From NCBI GenBank assembly GCA_030681475.1, contig JAUXWT010000071.1:159347-223346 (forward strand): a stretch of DNA of 64,000 nt, in the 5' to 3' direction. Each line of letters starts with the position of its first letter. Position 1 is the stretch's first letter. A program made the translations under genes and the position numbers. Below the pieces are notes generated by a model, which was not told where the DNA came from, ran no database searches, and was given only the letters and a program-made list of their open reading frames with translations. The stretch is from Bacteroidales bacterium (GTDB taxonomy: Bacteria; Bacteroidota; Bacteroidia; Bacteroidales; FEN-979). Below, piece by piece: positions 1-9,673 of the stretch.

Positions 1-127
1 TTGTCGCCAGATACCCGGGAGTTTCAAGTCTTCCCGATTTTTCGTAGTCTGTTTGCCAGTCAACGTTTTGAGTCATTGCTGTTTGCAGGAGCAGCAACCC
101 TGATAAAAGGAGGTAGAATCGTTTCAT
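1..127 (-). CDS. 5' end of an exported protein, possibly an M14-family zinc carboxypeptidase (partial)
   Basis: An ATG at 127 reading leftwards opens a frame that runs off the window edge after 42 codons. The product begins with a typical signal peptide (MKRFYLLLSGLLLLQ, then a TAMTQ cleavage region). The next residues, DWQTDYEKSGRLETPGY, resemble the start of Bacteroidota M14 peptidases, where a WxTxYEKSGxxxTPxY stretch precedes the metallopeptidase domain. Only the signal peptide is certain; no catalytic residue lies inside the window, so the family is a guess from the N-terminus. The gene would be transcribed in the same direction as its right-hand neighbour, with 77 bases between them. 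Confidence 0.5.
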   Translation of the reverse strand, partial: MKRFYLLLSGLLLLQTAMTQNVDWQTDYEKSGRLETPGYLAT

Positions 128-204
128 AAAGAAGGATAACTGATCCTTCAAACATACAAAAAAAATGGTTCCGGGCGTATATTCCGGTAAGAACCTTAAA
201 ATGA

Positions 205-2364
205 TTATGGCCCGTCAAGTGTAACCGAACCCCTTGCAGTGAATGTATTTCCGGGTTTGATGGTCAGGATGGCTCCTTTTGAGATGAACAGATCATCACA
301 GTCTAACCCATTGGTAAAAATAATGGGGGCTGGTAAAACGTCCGGAATAATCACATCCTCCGGGTCGAATGGGACGCCCTGAGGGAACCAGTTCATGCCA
401 TCGTGCCATTTTTCACCGTCCGATCCGGTCCATGTTTTGGTGCCCCAGATTGGGTTTGGAAAGGCAAGGGTCCCGTTAAGGGAGTTCTTCCACACGGTCA
501 GGCCATCTATTGGATCCTTGAACTGGTAAGACGAAAACTCTTGTGAACTGCCATTGAGAAATGAATAATAGATCATCTGCGGGTCCAGTCCGCCTGTCTC
601 ATCTTCTACGGTCATGATGTCATCCGCAGCAACTGTGAATAGTATCGCCAGCCCGTATCTTTGCGCTACCATCGAGGTATCCCAAACCCATGCAAATTCG
701 AAATCGTTCAGATCGGTTCCATACGGCAGGCCTGTGTGCACACCGTCGATAACCGGTATCGGTCCGGTGGGCGTAACCTGGTAGATGGCTCCAGGATCGA
801 GAAGTATTGCTGGAATACTAGGATGGCTGTAGGCTGCTTCATGGTCAGCCGAAATGTACCACTGTGCACAAGGCGTGTAATTACCTGAGATGGGTATGAT
901 GTCGAGGGCATCCATATCATCGTCAAAAGTGTTGTTGCCTGCCGGATCAGGAATCAGGTTGAAGTGTAACAACCCCTCCGAAAAAATTTCATCCCGGAAA
1001 CTAATACCCGAAGGAGGCATAGCATCAAGGTCATATTCCATTACTTCGTCCTTCTTACCAAATTCAGAATATATCGTATTCATTACCGGAGATGAACTGT
1101 TAACCGGAACCGAAGGAGGTAAAATTGAAGTATATAATTCCGGGGTATCATCATCGAATGAAACAAAGATATACTCCGCTTCATAAATGCAACTGTCGTT
1201 AAACCATGGAATACTTGGAAAACCCGGACCATAGGTCATGCCCGAGAGGGATGAGGCAAGCAGGTCGCTTCCATCAAGGTCGAAATAGAGACTATTGACA
1301 GCATTGATGGCCAAGCCCGAGCCTACCGGAGCAGGATTTATTGGCGGAAAGGGTTTGGGATCCGGATCATGGACGAAGATCAGAGAATCATTTTTCCAGG
1401 GGACTGGCATGAGAACAGGCATTGTAACCCCTGGATACATATCTCCAGGATCAAATAGCTCATTTCCATTAGCTTGTGGATCGCTGAGTTCGGAATCACT
1501 TCCGATATCCAAAGAGAAGAGAACAAGTGCATTACTGTCGGCAGTATTGTTCACAACAGGTGGGAATAGAGGTACAACGGAAAAGATTATATCTCCCTTG
1601 AAAATTCCGTCATTCTGATCAACAGGGAAACCAGGTCCGGGTATGCCTGGCACTTGCAGTAGCAGTGAAATATCAGATGAAACACCGAAAGTGAAATCTG
1701 TTCCTGCCATAACCCGGAAGGTTCCGGTTTTATTTTTCCATTCGTTCCAGCCGGGAAGCCCGCCAAGTGTTGCAAAGTTGAAACTGTTCTTCAATTGGGA
1801 AACCCCATTGATCTCCATAGTGTTAACTACCGAAATTGGGTCTTCCTGGATTCCCGTAAGATCTTCATGCTCGGTACTGCCAGCACCGAAAATGTTGTAT
1901 CGCCAGTAAACGGTAACCGGTGTTCCAGGTGGGATTCCCATCACAGACATGTTGACGCTGAAATTAAGTGTTGTAAACACACTGGCATCATGACCATCGG
2001 TTCTTGCATAGGTTGTGCCATGATTTTTCCATATGATACTGAGGTTTGTGGTGTTGTCACCATTGATCTTTGCACGGCTGGTTGCCTGCGAACTGACCCT
2101 GTGAGGATTTGGCAATCCTACGCGTTCAATGGCATGCACCTGACAAATTGTTGCATAATCGTTACCGGCAAACCCTGCAATAAAGTTTCCTACGGTGCAC
2201 AATTTCTGATCGAAAAGGAGGGGACCCAAAGGCCCTGCAGGAACAATGTGGTCATTTGCAAGAGCATCAACGTCTCCTGCTGCCGCAGTTCCTGTGACCT
2301 GAATGTATTGCGCCCTTGAAATCATTGTTGTGAGTAACAGGACGAGGATATAAATCTTTTTCAT
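205..2364 (-). CDS. Large exported protein ending in a G8/beta-helix-like module, without a T9SS sorting domain
   Basis: About 719 residues, starting at the ATG of MKKIYILVLLLTTM, which gives a clean signal peptide ending at SRAQ. A longer frame from 2406 adds 14 residues but spoils the signal peptide. The body is acidic and rich in Pro, Gly and Asp and contains no enzyme motif I recognise. The last 80 residues (WTGSDGEKWHDGMNW, then GVPFDPEDVIIPD, then ILTIKPGNTF) match the repetitive module that usually lies upstream of a T9SS C-terminal domain in Bacteroidota surface proteins. Here the frame stops straight after TLDGP with no sorting domain. It may be truncated, or it may be released or anchored differently. 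Function unknown. Confidence 0.75.
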   Translation of the reverse strand: MKKIYILVLLLTTMISRAQYIQVTGTAAAGDVDALANDHIVPAGPLGPLLFDQKLCTVGNFIAGFAGNDYATICQVHAIERVGLPNPHRVSSQATSRAKINGDNTTNLSIIWKNHGTTYARTDGHDASVFTTLNFSVNMSVMGIPPGTPVTVYWRYNIFGAGSTEHEDLTGIQEDPISVVNTMEINGVSQLKNSFNFATLGGLPGWNEWKNKTGTFRVMAGTDFTFGVSSDISLLLQVPGIPGPGFPVDQNDGIFKGDIIFSVVPLFPPVVNNTADSNALVLFSLDIGSDSELSDPQANGNELFDPGDMYPGVTMPVLMPVPWKNDSLIFVHDPDPKPFPPINPAPVGSGLAINAVNSLYFDLDGSDLLASSLSGMTYGPGFPSIPWFNDSCIYEAEYIFVSFDDDTPELYTSILPPSVPVNSSSPVMNTIYSEFGKKDEVMEYDLDAMPPSGISFRDEIFSEGLLHFNLIPDPAGNNTFDDDMDALDIIPISGNYTPCAQWYISADHEAAYSHPSIPAILLDPGAIYQVTPTGPIPVIDGVHTGLPYGTDLNDFEFAWVWDTSMVAQRYGLAILFTVAADDIMTVEDETGGLDPQMIYYSFLNGSSQEFSSYQFKDPIDGLTVWKNSLNGTLAFPNPIWGTKTWTGSDGEKWHDGMNWFPQGVPFDPEDVIIPDVLPAPIIFTNGLDCDDLFISKGAILTIKPGNTFTARGSVTLDGP

Positions 2365-2431
2365 ACGGCGAATTTTTATATCAAGTGGCTGTGAATTAGT
2401 TAACACAATATATAAATAGACTAATTAAAAA

Positions 2432-2462
2432 CAAAGATAATACGTCAATCGACTAAAGTCAA
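2432..2462 (-). promoter_or_regulatory. Bacteroidota-type promoter for the exported protein at 205-2364
   Basis: On the minus strand the -7 element TATCTTTG lies at 2439-2432 and a TTG-type -33 element at 2462-2460, separated by 20 bases. Transcription would start near 2427, about 60 bases before the ATG at 2364. Confidence 0.6.
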
Positions 2463-2530
2463 GAGATTAATGTTAAATTTTATCTTGAACAAAGATTTAG
2501 ATCGTCTGGGTTAAAGGTTCATTATCGTAG

Positions 2531-2562
2531 TTTGCAGCCACTAATAAATTACTTATTTTTAC
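2531..2562 (+). promoter_or_regulatory. Promoter-like element for the BNR cargo gene (TTTG with TATTTTTAC)
   Basis: A TTTG at 2531-2534 and TATTTTTAC at 2554-2562 are 19 bases apart. The downstream box differs from TAnnTTTG only in its last base. The same nonamer occurs before both ECF sigma genes in this window. Confidence 0.45.
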
Positions 2563-2584
2563 AGATTCATAGAAACTGGTTGAT

Positions 2585-4144
2585 ATGCGGAACCTGGTGT
2601 TTATTATTATTTTCTCTATCGCTGTTCCATTCACAGCGACAGCTCAATATCCAAACATCCTGATTGGTACAGAAAATTCACCCAATGAACCATCCATATG
2701 CATCAATCCGAAAAACCCCAGCCAGATGGTCGCCGGATCCAACACCGACAACTATTATTATTCTTCTGATGGCGGACTTACATGGACACACGGAGTACTT
2801 TCATCCAGCCTTGGTGTATGGGGCGATCCGGTGGTGATTGCCGATACGGCGGGAAATTTCTATTTCTTTCATCTTTCGGTACCTACCTGGCCTCAATGGT
2901 TAGATCGGATTGTTTGTCAAAAGTCGGTCAATGGGGGTCAAACCTGGAACGATGGCTCATATATGGGATTGAACGGCACAAAAGATCAGGACAAGGAGTG
3001 GGCAGTGGTTAATCCGGTTGACAATGCCATATACACTTGTTGGACACAGTTTGATAAATATAACAGCACTGCTCCCAATGACAGTTCCAATATAATGTTC
3101 AGCCGTTCGATTGATGGCGGAGTGACCTGGAGCGCAGCAAAACGGATCAACCGCAGGGCAGGAGATTGTCTTGATATGGATAATACGGTAGAGGGCGCCG
3201 TTCCGGCAGTTGGTCCAAACGGGGAGGTTTATGTTTCATGGGCTGGCCCCCTTGGACTTGTGTTCACAAAGTCAACCGATGGAGGAGTCTCATGGCCAGA
3301 CAGCAACCTGGTCATTGGCGACATCCCGGGTGGTTGGGATTTCGCAGTACCCGGAATATACAGGGCCAACGGTCTGCCGGTTACCTGTTGTGACTTGAGC
3401 GACGGGCCTTACCGCGGAACGATATACATCAATTGGTCAGATCAACGAAATGGAGAAGACGACACCGACATCTGGTTAATAAAATCGACAAATGGAGGCA
3501 CAACCTGGACAAATCCGCAACGCGTCAATGATGACCCTGCCGGGCGTCAGCAGTTTTTCACCTGGATGACCATTGATCAGGTAACAGGATATATTTATAT
3601 GGTATTTTACGACCGTCGTAATCATTTTGGTAATCTTACTGACGTGTATATGGCTGTTTCGACCGATGGAGGAGAATCGTTTAATAATTTTAAAGTGAGC
3701 GAATCCCCATTCGAACCCGAACCCGCAATTTTTTTCGGAGATTATACAAATATTGCTGCACATAACAATATTGTCCGCCCTATCTGGACAAGACTTCACG
3801 CCGGCAACCTAAGTATTATGACGGCGCTGGCCGACAATATTTTCACAGGAGTGAGCCCGGAAAAAGAAAGTGTTTTACCCATTTCTCTGGAACAGAACTA
3901 TCCGAATCCCGTTCATGACATCACCTACATCACCTACAAGGTATATACACCTGCCAGGATCAGCCTTAAAGTATTTGACATGTTTGGAAATATTGTTGCT
4001 AAGATGTTAGAAAACAAGCCGGTTTCGTCAGGGAAGTATGTTGAAAAGTTCAACAGCAAAACATTCGGCCTGACACCCGGCGTTTACTATTATTCACTTA
4101 TCAGCAATGACATCATCGTAAATCGTAAGATGGTTGTTCATTAG
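2585..4144 (+). CDS. BNR-repeat (sialidase-fold) surface protein with T9SS type A sorting domain
   Basis: 519 residues with a signal peptide (MRNLVFIIIFSIAVPF...TATAQ). At least six BNR/Asp-box motifs of the SxDGGxTW kind are visible: SSDGGLTW, SVNGGQTW, SIDGGVTW, STDGGVSW, STNGGTTW and STDGGESF. They imply a beta-propeller like that of sialidases and related glycan-binding proteins. From about residue 433 a type A T9SS C-terminal domain follows (LEQNYPNPVHD, then VFDMFGNIV, TPGVYYYSL and a final NRKMVVH). The product should therefore cross the outer membrane through T9SS and be attached or released outside. Catalytic sialidase residues cannot be assigned by eye, so no enzyme activity is claimed. 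It stands alone, followed by a tetR gene with its own promoter. Confidence 0.85.
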   Translation: MRNLVFIIIFSIAVPFTATAQYPNILIGTENSPNEPSICINPKNPSQMVAGSNTDNYYYSSDGGLTWTHGVLSSSLGVWGDPVVIADTAGNFYFFHLSVPTWPQWLDRIVCQKSVNGGQTWNDGSYMGLNGTKDQDKEWAVVNPVDNAIYTCWTQFDKYNSTAPNDSSNIMFSRSIDGGVTWSAAKRINRRAGDCLDMDNTVEGAVPAVGPNGEVYVSWAGPLGLVFTKSTDGGVSWPDSNLVIGDIPGGWDFAVPGIYRANGLPVTCCDLSDGPYRGTIYINWSDQRNGEDDTDIWLIKSTNGGTTWTNPQRVNDDPAGRQQFFTWMTIDQVTGYIYMVFYDRRNHFGNLTDVYMAVSTDGGESFNNFKVSESPFEPEPAIFFGDYTNIAAHNNIVRPIWTRLHAGNLSIMTALADNIFTGVSPEKESVLPISLEQNYPNPVHDITYITYKVYTPARISLKVFDMFGNIVAKMLENKPVSSGKYVEKFNSKTFGLTPGVYYYSLISNDIIVNRKMVVH

Positions 4145-4175
4145 TCCGGGTCCGGCAGAAACTTTTTACCCCTGT

Positions 4176-4210
4176 TTTGTTTCTTATTTTTTAAATTTTC
4201 CTACCTTTGC
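4176..4210 (+). promoter_or_regulatory. Promoter of the tetR-tolC operon
   Basis: A perfect TACCTTTGC (-7 type) lies at 4202-4210 with TTTG at 4176-4179, a 22-base spacer. Transcription would begin near 4214. This rules out the longer reading frame that opens at 4134 and places the start codon at 4266. Confidence 0.65.
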
Positions 4211-4265
4211 CTCGCCTCCGGAAATTCACGTACGGCTTCACCAAAAGAGCAAAGAATATAAACCT

Positions 4266-4892
4266 ATGGATAAAGTATTGATCGATATTCTCGAAAGGGT
4301 TAGAGAACTCTTTTATAAATATGGTGTCAGAAGTGTTTCTGTCGATGATATTTGTCGGGATCTTGGGATGTCAAAAAAGAAACTCTATCAACATGTTTCA
4401 AGTAAGACCGAACTTGTGGAAAAACTTTTGGAACGTGAAAGACAGAATTTTGAGATTATTTTTGACAATCATAATTTTGAAGGTGTAAATGCGATAGATA
4501 TTTTGCTGATCGTGAGCCGTGAACTTGGCAATCGTTTCAGAAATGTCAGTCCTTCTATGACTTTTGACCTGAAAAAGTATTACCCGGAGATTTATCATAA
4601 ACATATAGATGAACGTATAGAATTCATTTATAACAAGATACAGATAAATCTCCAAAAAGGGATCAACCAGGGAATGTATCGCGACGATCTGAGTATCGAA
4701 TTGGTCGCAAGACTTTATATACGGAGGCTCCTCGATCTTCATAATCCGGAATTTTTTCCTGCAGATAAATTTTCTTTCCAGACCTTGTTCGATGTAATGT
4801 TCGACAATTTTATCCGTGGCATCGCAAACCTGAACGGAATTGATTACTATGAAAAACAAAAACGCAAGGTGAATTTTAAAAAATTTAATTAG
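4266..4892 (+). CDS. TetR-family regulator, first of the efflux locus
   Basis: 208 residues from the ATG at 4266. Residues 1-50 form a TetR N-terminal DNA-binding domain (ILERVRELFYKYGVRSVSVDDI, then an HTH around DLGMSKKKLYQHVSSK). The C-terminal ligand domain is alpha-helical and resembles that of the second TetR at 10920-11543 over its whole length: both carry PSMxxDxxKYYP and a later QGxxxGxYRxxL segment. TolC starts only 5 bases downstream, so the two form an operon and this regulator probably controls its own operon. The ligand is unknown. Confidence 0.88.
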   Translation: MDKVLIDILERVRELFYKYGVRSVSVDDICRDLGMSKKKLYQHVSSKTELVEKLLERERQNFEIIFDNHNFEGVNAIDILLIVSRELGNRFRNVSPSMTFDLKKYYPEIYHKHIDERIEFIYNKIQINLQKGINQGMYRDDLSIELVARLYIRRLLDLHNPEFFPADKFSFQTLFDVMFDNFIRGIANLNGIDYYEKQKRKVNFKKFN

Positions 4893-4897
4893 CTGAA

Positions 4898-6262
4898 ATG
4901 AACTACCGGATCTTCTATCTGATTATTATATTGTTCCATTATGCAGGTGTAAGTGCCATGGCACAAATGGGTTCCACCGGCAGGACAGCAGAGGCGCTGC
5001 AATTCTCACTCGAGCAAGCTCAGGCCTATGCTTATGAAAATAATTATGATTTAAAAAACTCAGGAATAGATGTGGATATCGCCCGGAAGATGGTCAAACA
5101 AAACACTTCCATCGGGTTGCCGCAGATCGATGCCGGAATTGATTACATGGATTATTTTCTTCAGCCTACAACCTTAATACCTGGAGAATTTTTCGGACAA
5201 CCCGGCACTTATCAGCCGATTACATTCGGTACCAAGTATAATACTACGCTCAAAGGAACTGTTACCCAACTTATTTACAGTGGCCAATACCTCGTGGGTT
5301 TACAAACGGCCAGGGCGTTTCTTGAAACGTCGCACCAAAAAAATGTCCGCGATAAGGTCGATGTTCGCGACCAGGTTGCCGATGCCTACATACGCCTGCT
5401 CGTGGTTGACGAAGGAATTAAAATTCTTGATTCCATACACGTGGTTATCAGCAAGTTGGTTGAAGAGACCAGGAAAAGTTATCTGGCTGGATTAATTGAA
5501 GATATTGAAGTGGACCAGGCCGAGCTGAACAAATCGAATCTGGAAGCCACCATCACCTATACAAAGAATCTGAGGAGCCTGGGTTATGCAAGCCTCAAGT
5601 TCATCATAGGGTTGAAAGATAACCAGGAGCTGGTTCAAACAGACGATCTCGAGTTTTTTCTCAACGGGATCAATCGCGATGCATTGATAAGCCAGCAATT
5701 TGATTATCGCTCAAACCTCGATTATTTGTTGCTGAAAAAAGCAGACTACCTTACCCTGATGCAGTATAAACTTGCCCGGACTGCATATCAGCCGACCCTG
5801 AGCGCCTTTTTAACCGGTTCGACCAACGCACAGAGAAACACCTGGAACTTCTTAAACACAAGTAAGGTTTGGTATCCGACTGTAAATTTTGGCATCTCCC
5901 TGCATATACCCATATGGAGCAGTGGCAGCCGTAAATATTCTGTTGACCAGGCCCGGCTCAATGTGGAGAAATCAAAGGTGACAAATGAGAAGATGCGCGT
6001 TGGATTAGAGTTACAATACGCAACTGCAAAGACTGAATTCAAAAATTCTTACGAATTATACCAGAACAAATTAAAAGGATTTCAGACGGCTTTAAAGATA
6101 TATACGAAGACCATGGAAAAATACAAACAGGGAATGGCCGGAAGCACTGATCTGAATCAACGTTACAATCAGTTCCTTATCTCAAACAATGACTATGTGC
6201 AATCAATATATACCTTGCTTAGTCAAAAAATCAAGTTAAACAAATTGCTTGATAAGTATTAA
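4898..6262 (+). CDS. TolC-family outer membrane efflux protein
   Basis: 454 residues with a signal peptide ending near AMAQ. The sequence has the two-fold repeated pattern of the outer membrane factor family: long amphipathic helices (FSLEQAQAYAYENNYDLKN near residue 35 and the EELYQNK-like coiled region near 390), with beta strands between. Length is usual for the family. It would form the trimeric exit duct for the MFP-RND pump encoded on the opposite strand: the two units converge with just 9 bases between their stop codons. Expression probably depends on the TetR gene directly upstream. Confidence 0.9.
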   Translation: MNYRIFYLIIILFHYAGVSAMAQMGSTGRTAEALQFSLEQAQAYAYENNYDLKNSGIDVDIARKMVKQNTSIGLPQIDAGIDYMDYFLQPTTLIPGEFFGQPGTYQPITFGTKYNTTLKGTVTQLIYSGQYLVGLQTARAFLETSHQKNVRDKVDVRDQVADAYIRLLVVDEGIKILDSIHVVISKLVEETRKSYLAGLIEDIEVDQAELNKSNLEATITYTKNLRSLGYASLKFIIGLKDNQELVQTDDLEFFLNGINRDALISQQFDYRSNLDYLLLKKADYLTLMQYKLARTAYQPTLSAFLTGSTNAQRNTWNFLNTSKVWYPTVNFGISLHIPIWSSGSRKYSVDQARLNVEKSKVTNEKMRVGLELQYATAKTEFKNSYELYQNKLKGFQTALKIYTKTMEKYKQGMAGSTDLNQRYNQFLISNNDYVQSIYTLLSQKIKLNKLLDKY

Positions 6263-6271
6263 CCCCCCTCT

Positions 6272-9200
6272 TTATTTTTTTGCACGTTTTCTGGCAATCC
6301 GGTTGGATCTTCTGCGCCTGATCCCCGCGATCATCTGAGCATCGATCAGCACCATGGCGGGAACGAAAACCAGGGTCAGGAAGGTAGCAAAGCTTAATCC
6401 AAAGATTATCGTCCATGAAAGCGGTCCCCAGAAAGCCACGTTATCACCTCCGAAATAGATGTGTGGATTTAGTTCGGTGAACAGCGTAACGAAGTTGATA
6501 TTCAGCCCCACTGCAAGCGGTAAAAGGCCAAGCATAGCGGCTGTGGCGGTAAGAACAACAGGTGTGATCCTTACCTTTCCTGCCTGAATGATGGCGTCTC
6601 TGGTTTTCATCCCCCGCGATTTAAGCTCATCTCCGAATTCAACGATAAGGATTCCGTTTCTGACCACGATCCCACCCAGGGCAACAATCCCGAGTCCGGT
6701 CATGATCACACTGATGGTCATTCCGAATATGGCGATGCCCAGCAGTACCCCGATCACACTAAAAATAACTTCGCTTAAAATGATGAGGGACTTGCTTAGC
6801 GAACCAAATTGTGTAATGAGGACAAAGAAGATCAGCCCGATGGCGATCATCATTGCTTTCATAAGGAAAACCATCGTTTCTTCCTGATCTTCACGTTCGC
6901 CGGTAAGACTGATCTCAATTCCCTTTGGCATGTTATAGCCGGGCAATGATTTGTTGATCATTGCAACCACTTCGTTGGCCGTGTAGCCTGACAAAACTTC
7001 TGATGACAGGGTAATAACCCGCTTCAGGTTTTTACGTTTGATTCCGCCATAAGTGTCCTTATAGTGAATTGAAGCAACCGATGATATCGGGATCTGACGA
7101 AGCAGCCCTGAATTCATATCGCGGTAGGTGATCTTGGCATTAATGATCTTGTTGATGTTTGTACGTTCTTTTTCCGAATACCTCAGTTGGATCGGATATT
7201 CATCTTCATCTTCCTTATATTTAGAGATCTCTTTTCCATAAATTGCAGTGCGTAGTTCAAGTCCGATCTGCCCCAGCGACAATCCTTCGCGGTTTGCACG
7301 TTCACGGTCAATGTCAATGATGATCTCGGGCTTGTTGTTATCAAAGTCCGACTTAAGCTGTTCAATTCCGGGGATTCGAAGAGAATCGAGATATGATTTG
7401 AAATTAACGGATGTTGCGATCAGGTCATCCAGATTCTCACCGGCAATTTCGATGTTGATCGGCTTTCCGGTCGGAGGTCCCATCCGGTTTTTCTCAACAC
7501 TGATGGTTACTCCGGGTATGTTTTTCATATTTACCCTGATGCTATCCATAATATCCTGCGTTGAAACACCTTTCCTGAATTTGCTTTCAGTAAAATTAAT
7601 GGTTACCCTGCCCTTGTTTGAAGAAACCGAGCGATCGAAAATATTATCACCAGCGCCAAATCCAACATTTGTAATAATGGATTCGACAACTGGATTCTTT
7701 TCACCAAGTACGAGGCTCACCCTTTTTTCTACAATGTTGGTCACCGAATCGGTTACATGCTGGTCGGTACCTTCCGGCATGCTGATAAAAACATTTACGT
7801 ATGTCGGATTGTTATTGGGAAAGAACAGCACCTTAGGTTTTGTAACACCGGTGATAAAAAAACTGAGAAAAAGTAATGCGACAACGCCAGTAAGGATATA
7901 CCACGGATTGCGTCCCCTTAATGAAAAATGTAATGTCCGCTCGTATATATTCAATATCCATGGCCATGTAACTGTCTGGAAGCGCATAATGGCTCCTTTT
8001 AAGACAAGCCTGTATAAAGCGTTAAGCAAAAGCATAAAGACAAACAGATTACCGATGGCGAAACCACCTGCAATGTAAGAGATCAGGGCAAGAGCAAGTA
8101 AAATGGCGCTGGTAATGATCAGTTTTTTCCGGTCAGCCTTGTGTTCCACCTTATCATATTCATGCTTCATAAAGGTCACTGCAAATACCGGGTTGATGAT
8201 ATAGGCAACGAACAGCGATGCAAATAGTGTCAGTATAAGCGTAACCGGCATGTAATGCATGAATTTCCCCACGATCCCGGGCCAGAATGCCAGTGGAAAG
8301 AACGGTGCAAGTGTGGTCAGGGTTCCGGATAAGATGGGAAGAAAAACTTCTCCGGCAGCGTTTTTCGCCGCTTTTACGATATCCGGTTGACTCCGGTGCA
8401 ACCGGTGTGTGTTCTCGATTACCACGATCGCATCATCTACAATGATCCCGAGTGCAAATATGAAACCGAACATAACAATCATGTTCATGGTGAAGCCCAG
8501 ACTGGGCATGATCAGATATGCCACAAACATTGAAAGCGGAACGGAAGAGGCAACAAAGAAGGCGTTGTTGAATCCCATAAAGAACATCAGCACGGTCACC
8601 ACCATGATAAACCCGATTACAATGGTGTTGTTCAACTCTTCAAGTGTGCTTTTTGTAAAACGCGATTGGTCGCCTGTTATGTTCACATTCAGATCGGGCG
8701 GGTAGGAGCTCTTTTTCATTCCATCCATGATTTCCTTTATTTTGTCGGACGCTTCGATCAGGTTTTCACCGCTTTTCTTAATAACATTGAGCGTGATGAC
8801 ATTTTTTCCGTCAAGGCGGGCAAAACTTTCCTGTTCCTTGAATGAATCCTTTACATCTGCCACATCCTGAATATAAACGATGGCTCCGCTGGCCGATTTA
8901 ACCATGATGTTCCTGATTTGCTCCGGCGATATAAACTGACCGGCCAAACGGATTGTGTATTTTGTTCCGAACAACGTGATGGTTCCTGCTGAAATTGTTA
9001 CATTTTCTGCCGAAACGGCTGATTCAATATCGCGGAAGGATACGCTGGCTGCCTGCATTTTATACATGTCCACATCAATCTGGATTTCACGTTCAAGCGC
9101 TCCGACGATGTCAACCCGCGTAATTTCCTTCAGGGTCTCGATTTTATCCTGCGCATCTTCAGCATATTTTTTCAGCCTTTGCAGGTCATAATCCCCGGCC

Positions 9201-9661
9201 AGATTTATATTCATGATCGGGATCTCGGCAATATCGAACTCTTTGATATCCGGATCTTTTGGCAGATTATTCGGCAAGTTTGTCCTGGCTTTGTCAACGG
9301 CATCGCGAACCCGTTGTTTGGCTTCAGAGACCTCAATTCCAGGGTTAAACTCAACCACAATGGTCGAAAAATCCTGGATCGAATTGCTGGTGATCTTTTT
9401 AACATCGGCGAGTGATTTACACTGCTTTTCGATGGGCCGGGTAACCAGGTTTTCCATATCCTCGGGCGAGGTGCCGGGATAGACCGTATTCACCAGGATG
9501 GTCGGGATGACTATCTCGGGAAATTGTTCTTTCGGAATGCTGAAATAGGATATTAACCCTAAGGTGGTGATGATGATGGTGAGCACATAAATGCTCATCC
9601 TATTGTCAATAGACCAGCTTGTTGCAAAAAACTCTTTGAGCTTATGTTGTTTTTCTTTCAT
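6272..9661 (-). CDS. RND-family efflux transporter permease (inner membrane)
   Basis: 1129 residues, longer than the roughly 1040 of AcrB. The RND plan is clear: TM1 near residues 22-41, a first periplasmic porter domain (42-330), then TM2-6 with the proton-relay motif GIIVDDAIVVIEN near 405-417, a second porter half, and a last membrane block with GLGIVALGGIVVRNGILIVE. The extra length comes from an insertion at about 512-562 with two or more hydrophobic segments (ILLALALISYIAGG, LFVFMLLLNALYRLVL) between TM6 and TM7, an arrangement known from other Bacteroidota RND pumps. The MFP gene lies 12 bases upstream on the same strand, so they are co-transcribed. Substrate unknown; heavy-metal-type charged TM motifs were not recognised, and the HAE1 (hydrophobic/amphiphilic) group fits better. 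Confidence 0.93.
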   Translation of the reverse strand: MKEKQHKLKEFFATSWSIDNRMSIYVLTIIITTLGLISYFSIPKEQFPEIVIPTILVNTVYPGTSPEDMENLVTRPIEKQCKSLADVKKITSNSIQDFSTIVVEFNPGIEVSEAKQRVRDAVDKARTNLPNNLPKDPDIKEFDIAEIPIMNINLAGDYDLQRLKKYAEDAQDKIETLKEITRVDIVGALEREIQIDVDMYKMQAASVSFRDIESAVSAENVTISAGTITLFGTKYTIRLAGQFISPEQIRNIMVKSASGAIVYIQDVADVKDSFKEQESFARLDGKNVITLNVIKKSGENLIEASDKIKEIMDGMKKSSYPPDLNVNITGDQSRFTKSTLEELNNTIVIGFIMVVTVLMFFMGFNNAFFVASSVPLSMFVAYLIMPSLGFTMNMIVMFGFIFALGIIVDDAIVVIENTHRLHRSQPDIVKAAKNAAGEVFLPILSGTLTTLAPFFPLAFWPGIVGKFMHYMPVTLILTLFASLFVAYIINPVFAVTFMKHEYDKVEHKADRKKLIITSAILLALALISYIAGGFAIGNLFVFMLLLNALYRLVLKGAIMRFQTVTWPWILNIYERTLHFSLRGRNPWYILTGVVALLFLSFFITGVTKPKVLFFPNNNPTYVNVFISMPEGTDQHVTDSVTNIVEKRVSLVLGEKNPVVESIITNVGFGAGDNIFDRSVSSNKGRVTINFTESKFRKGVSTQDIMDSIRVNMKNIPGVTISVEKNRMGPPTGKPINIEIAGENLDDLIATSVNFKSYLDSLRIPGIEQLKSDFDNNKPEIIIDIDRERANREGLSLGQIGLELRTAIYGKEISKYKEDEDEYPIQLRYSEKERTNINKIINAKITYRDMNSGLLRQIPISSVASIHYKDTYGGIKRKNLKRVITLSSEVLSGYTANEVVAMINKSLPGYNMPKGIEISLTGEREDQEETMVFLMKAMMIAIGLIFFVLITQFGSLSKSLIILSEVIFSVIGVLLGIAIFGMTISVIMTGLGIVALGGIVVRNGILIVEFGDELKSRGMKTRDAIIQAGKVRITPVVLTATAAMLGLLPLAVGLNINFVTLFTELNPHIYFGGDNVAFWGPLSWTIIFGLSFATFLTLVFVPAMVLIDAQMIAGIRRRRSNRIARKRAKK

Positions 9662-9673
9662 TTCTACTTCAGA

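Noticed and set aside
1795-2319. 174-codon plus-strand frame opposite the exported protein gene
   Set aside because: Composition and lack of domains fit a shadow frame; the minus-strand gene has a signal peptide and a promoter.
4134-4265. N-terminal extension of the first TetR gene
   Set aside because: A complete promoter lies at 4176-4210, and the extra residues have no homology to TetR domains.
7248-8078. 276-codon open frame antisense to the RND permease
   Set aside because: It lies fully inside a strongly conserved coding region on the other strand, has no recognisable domain and no promoter box.
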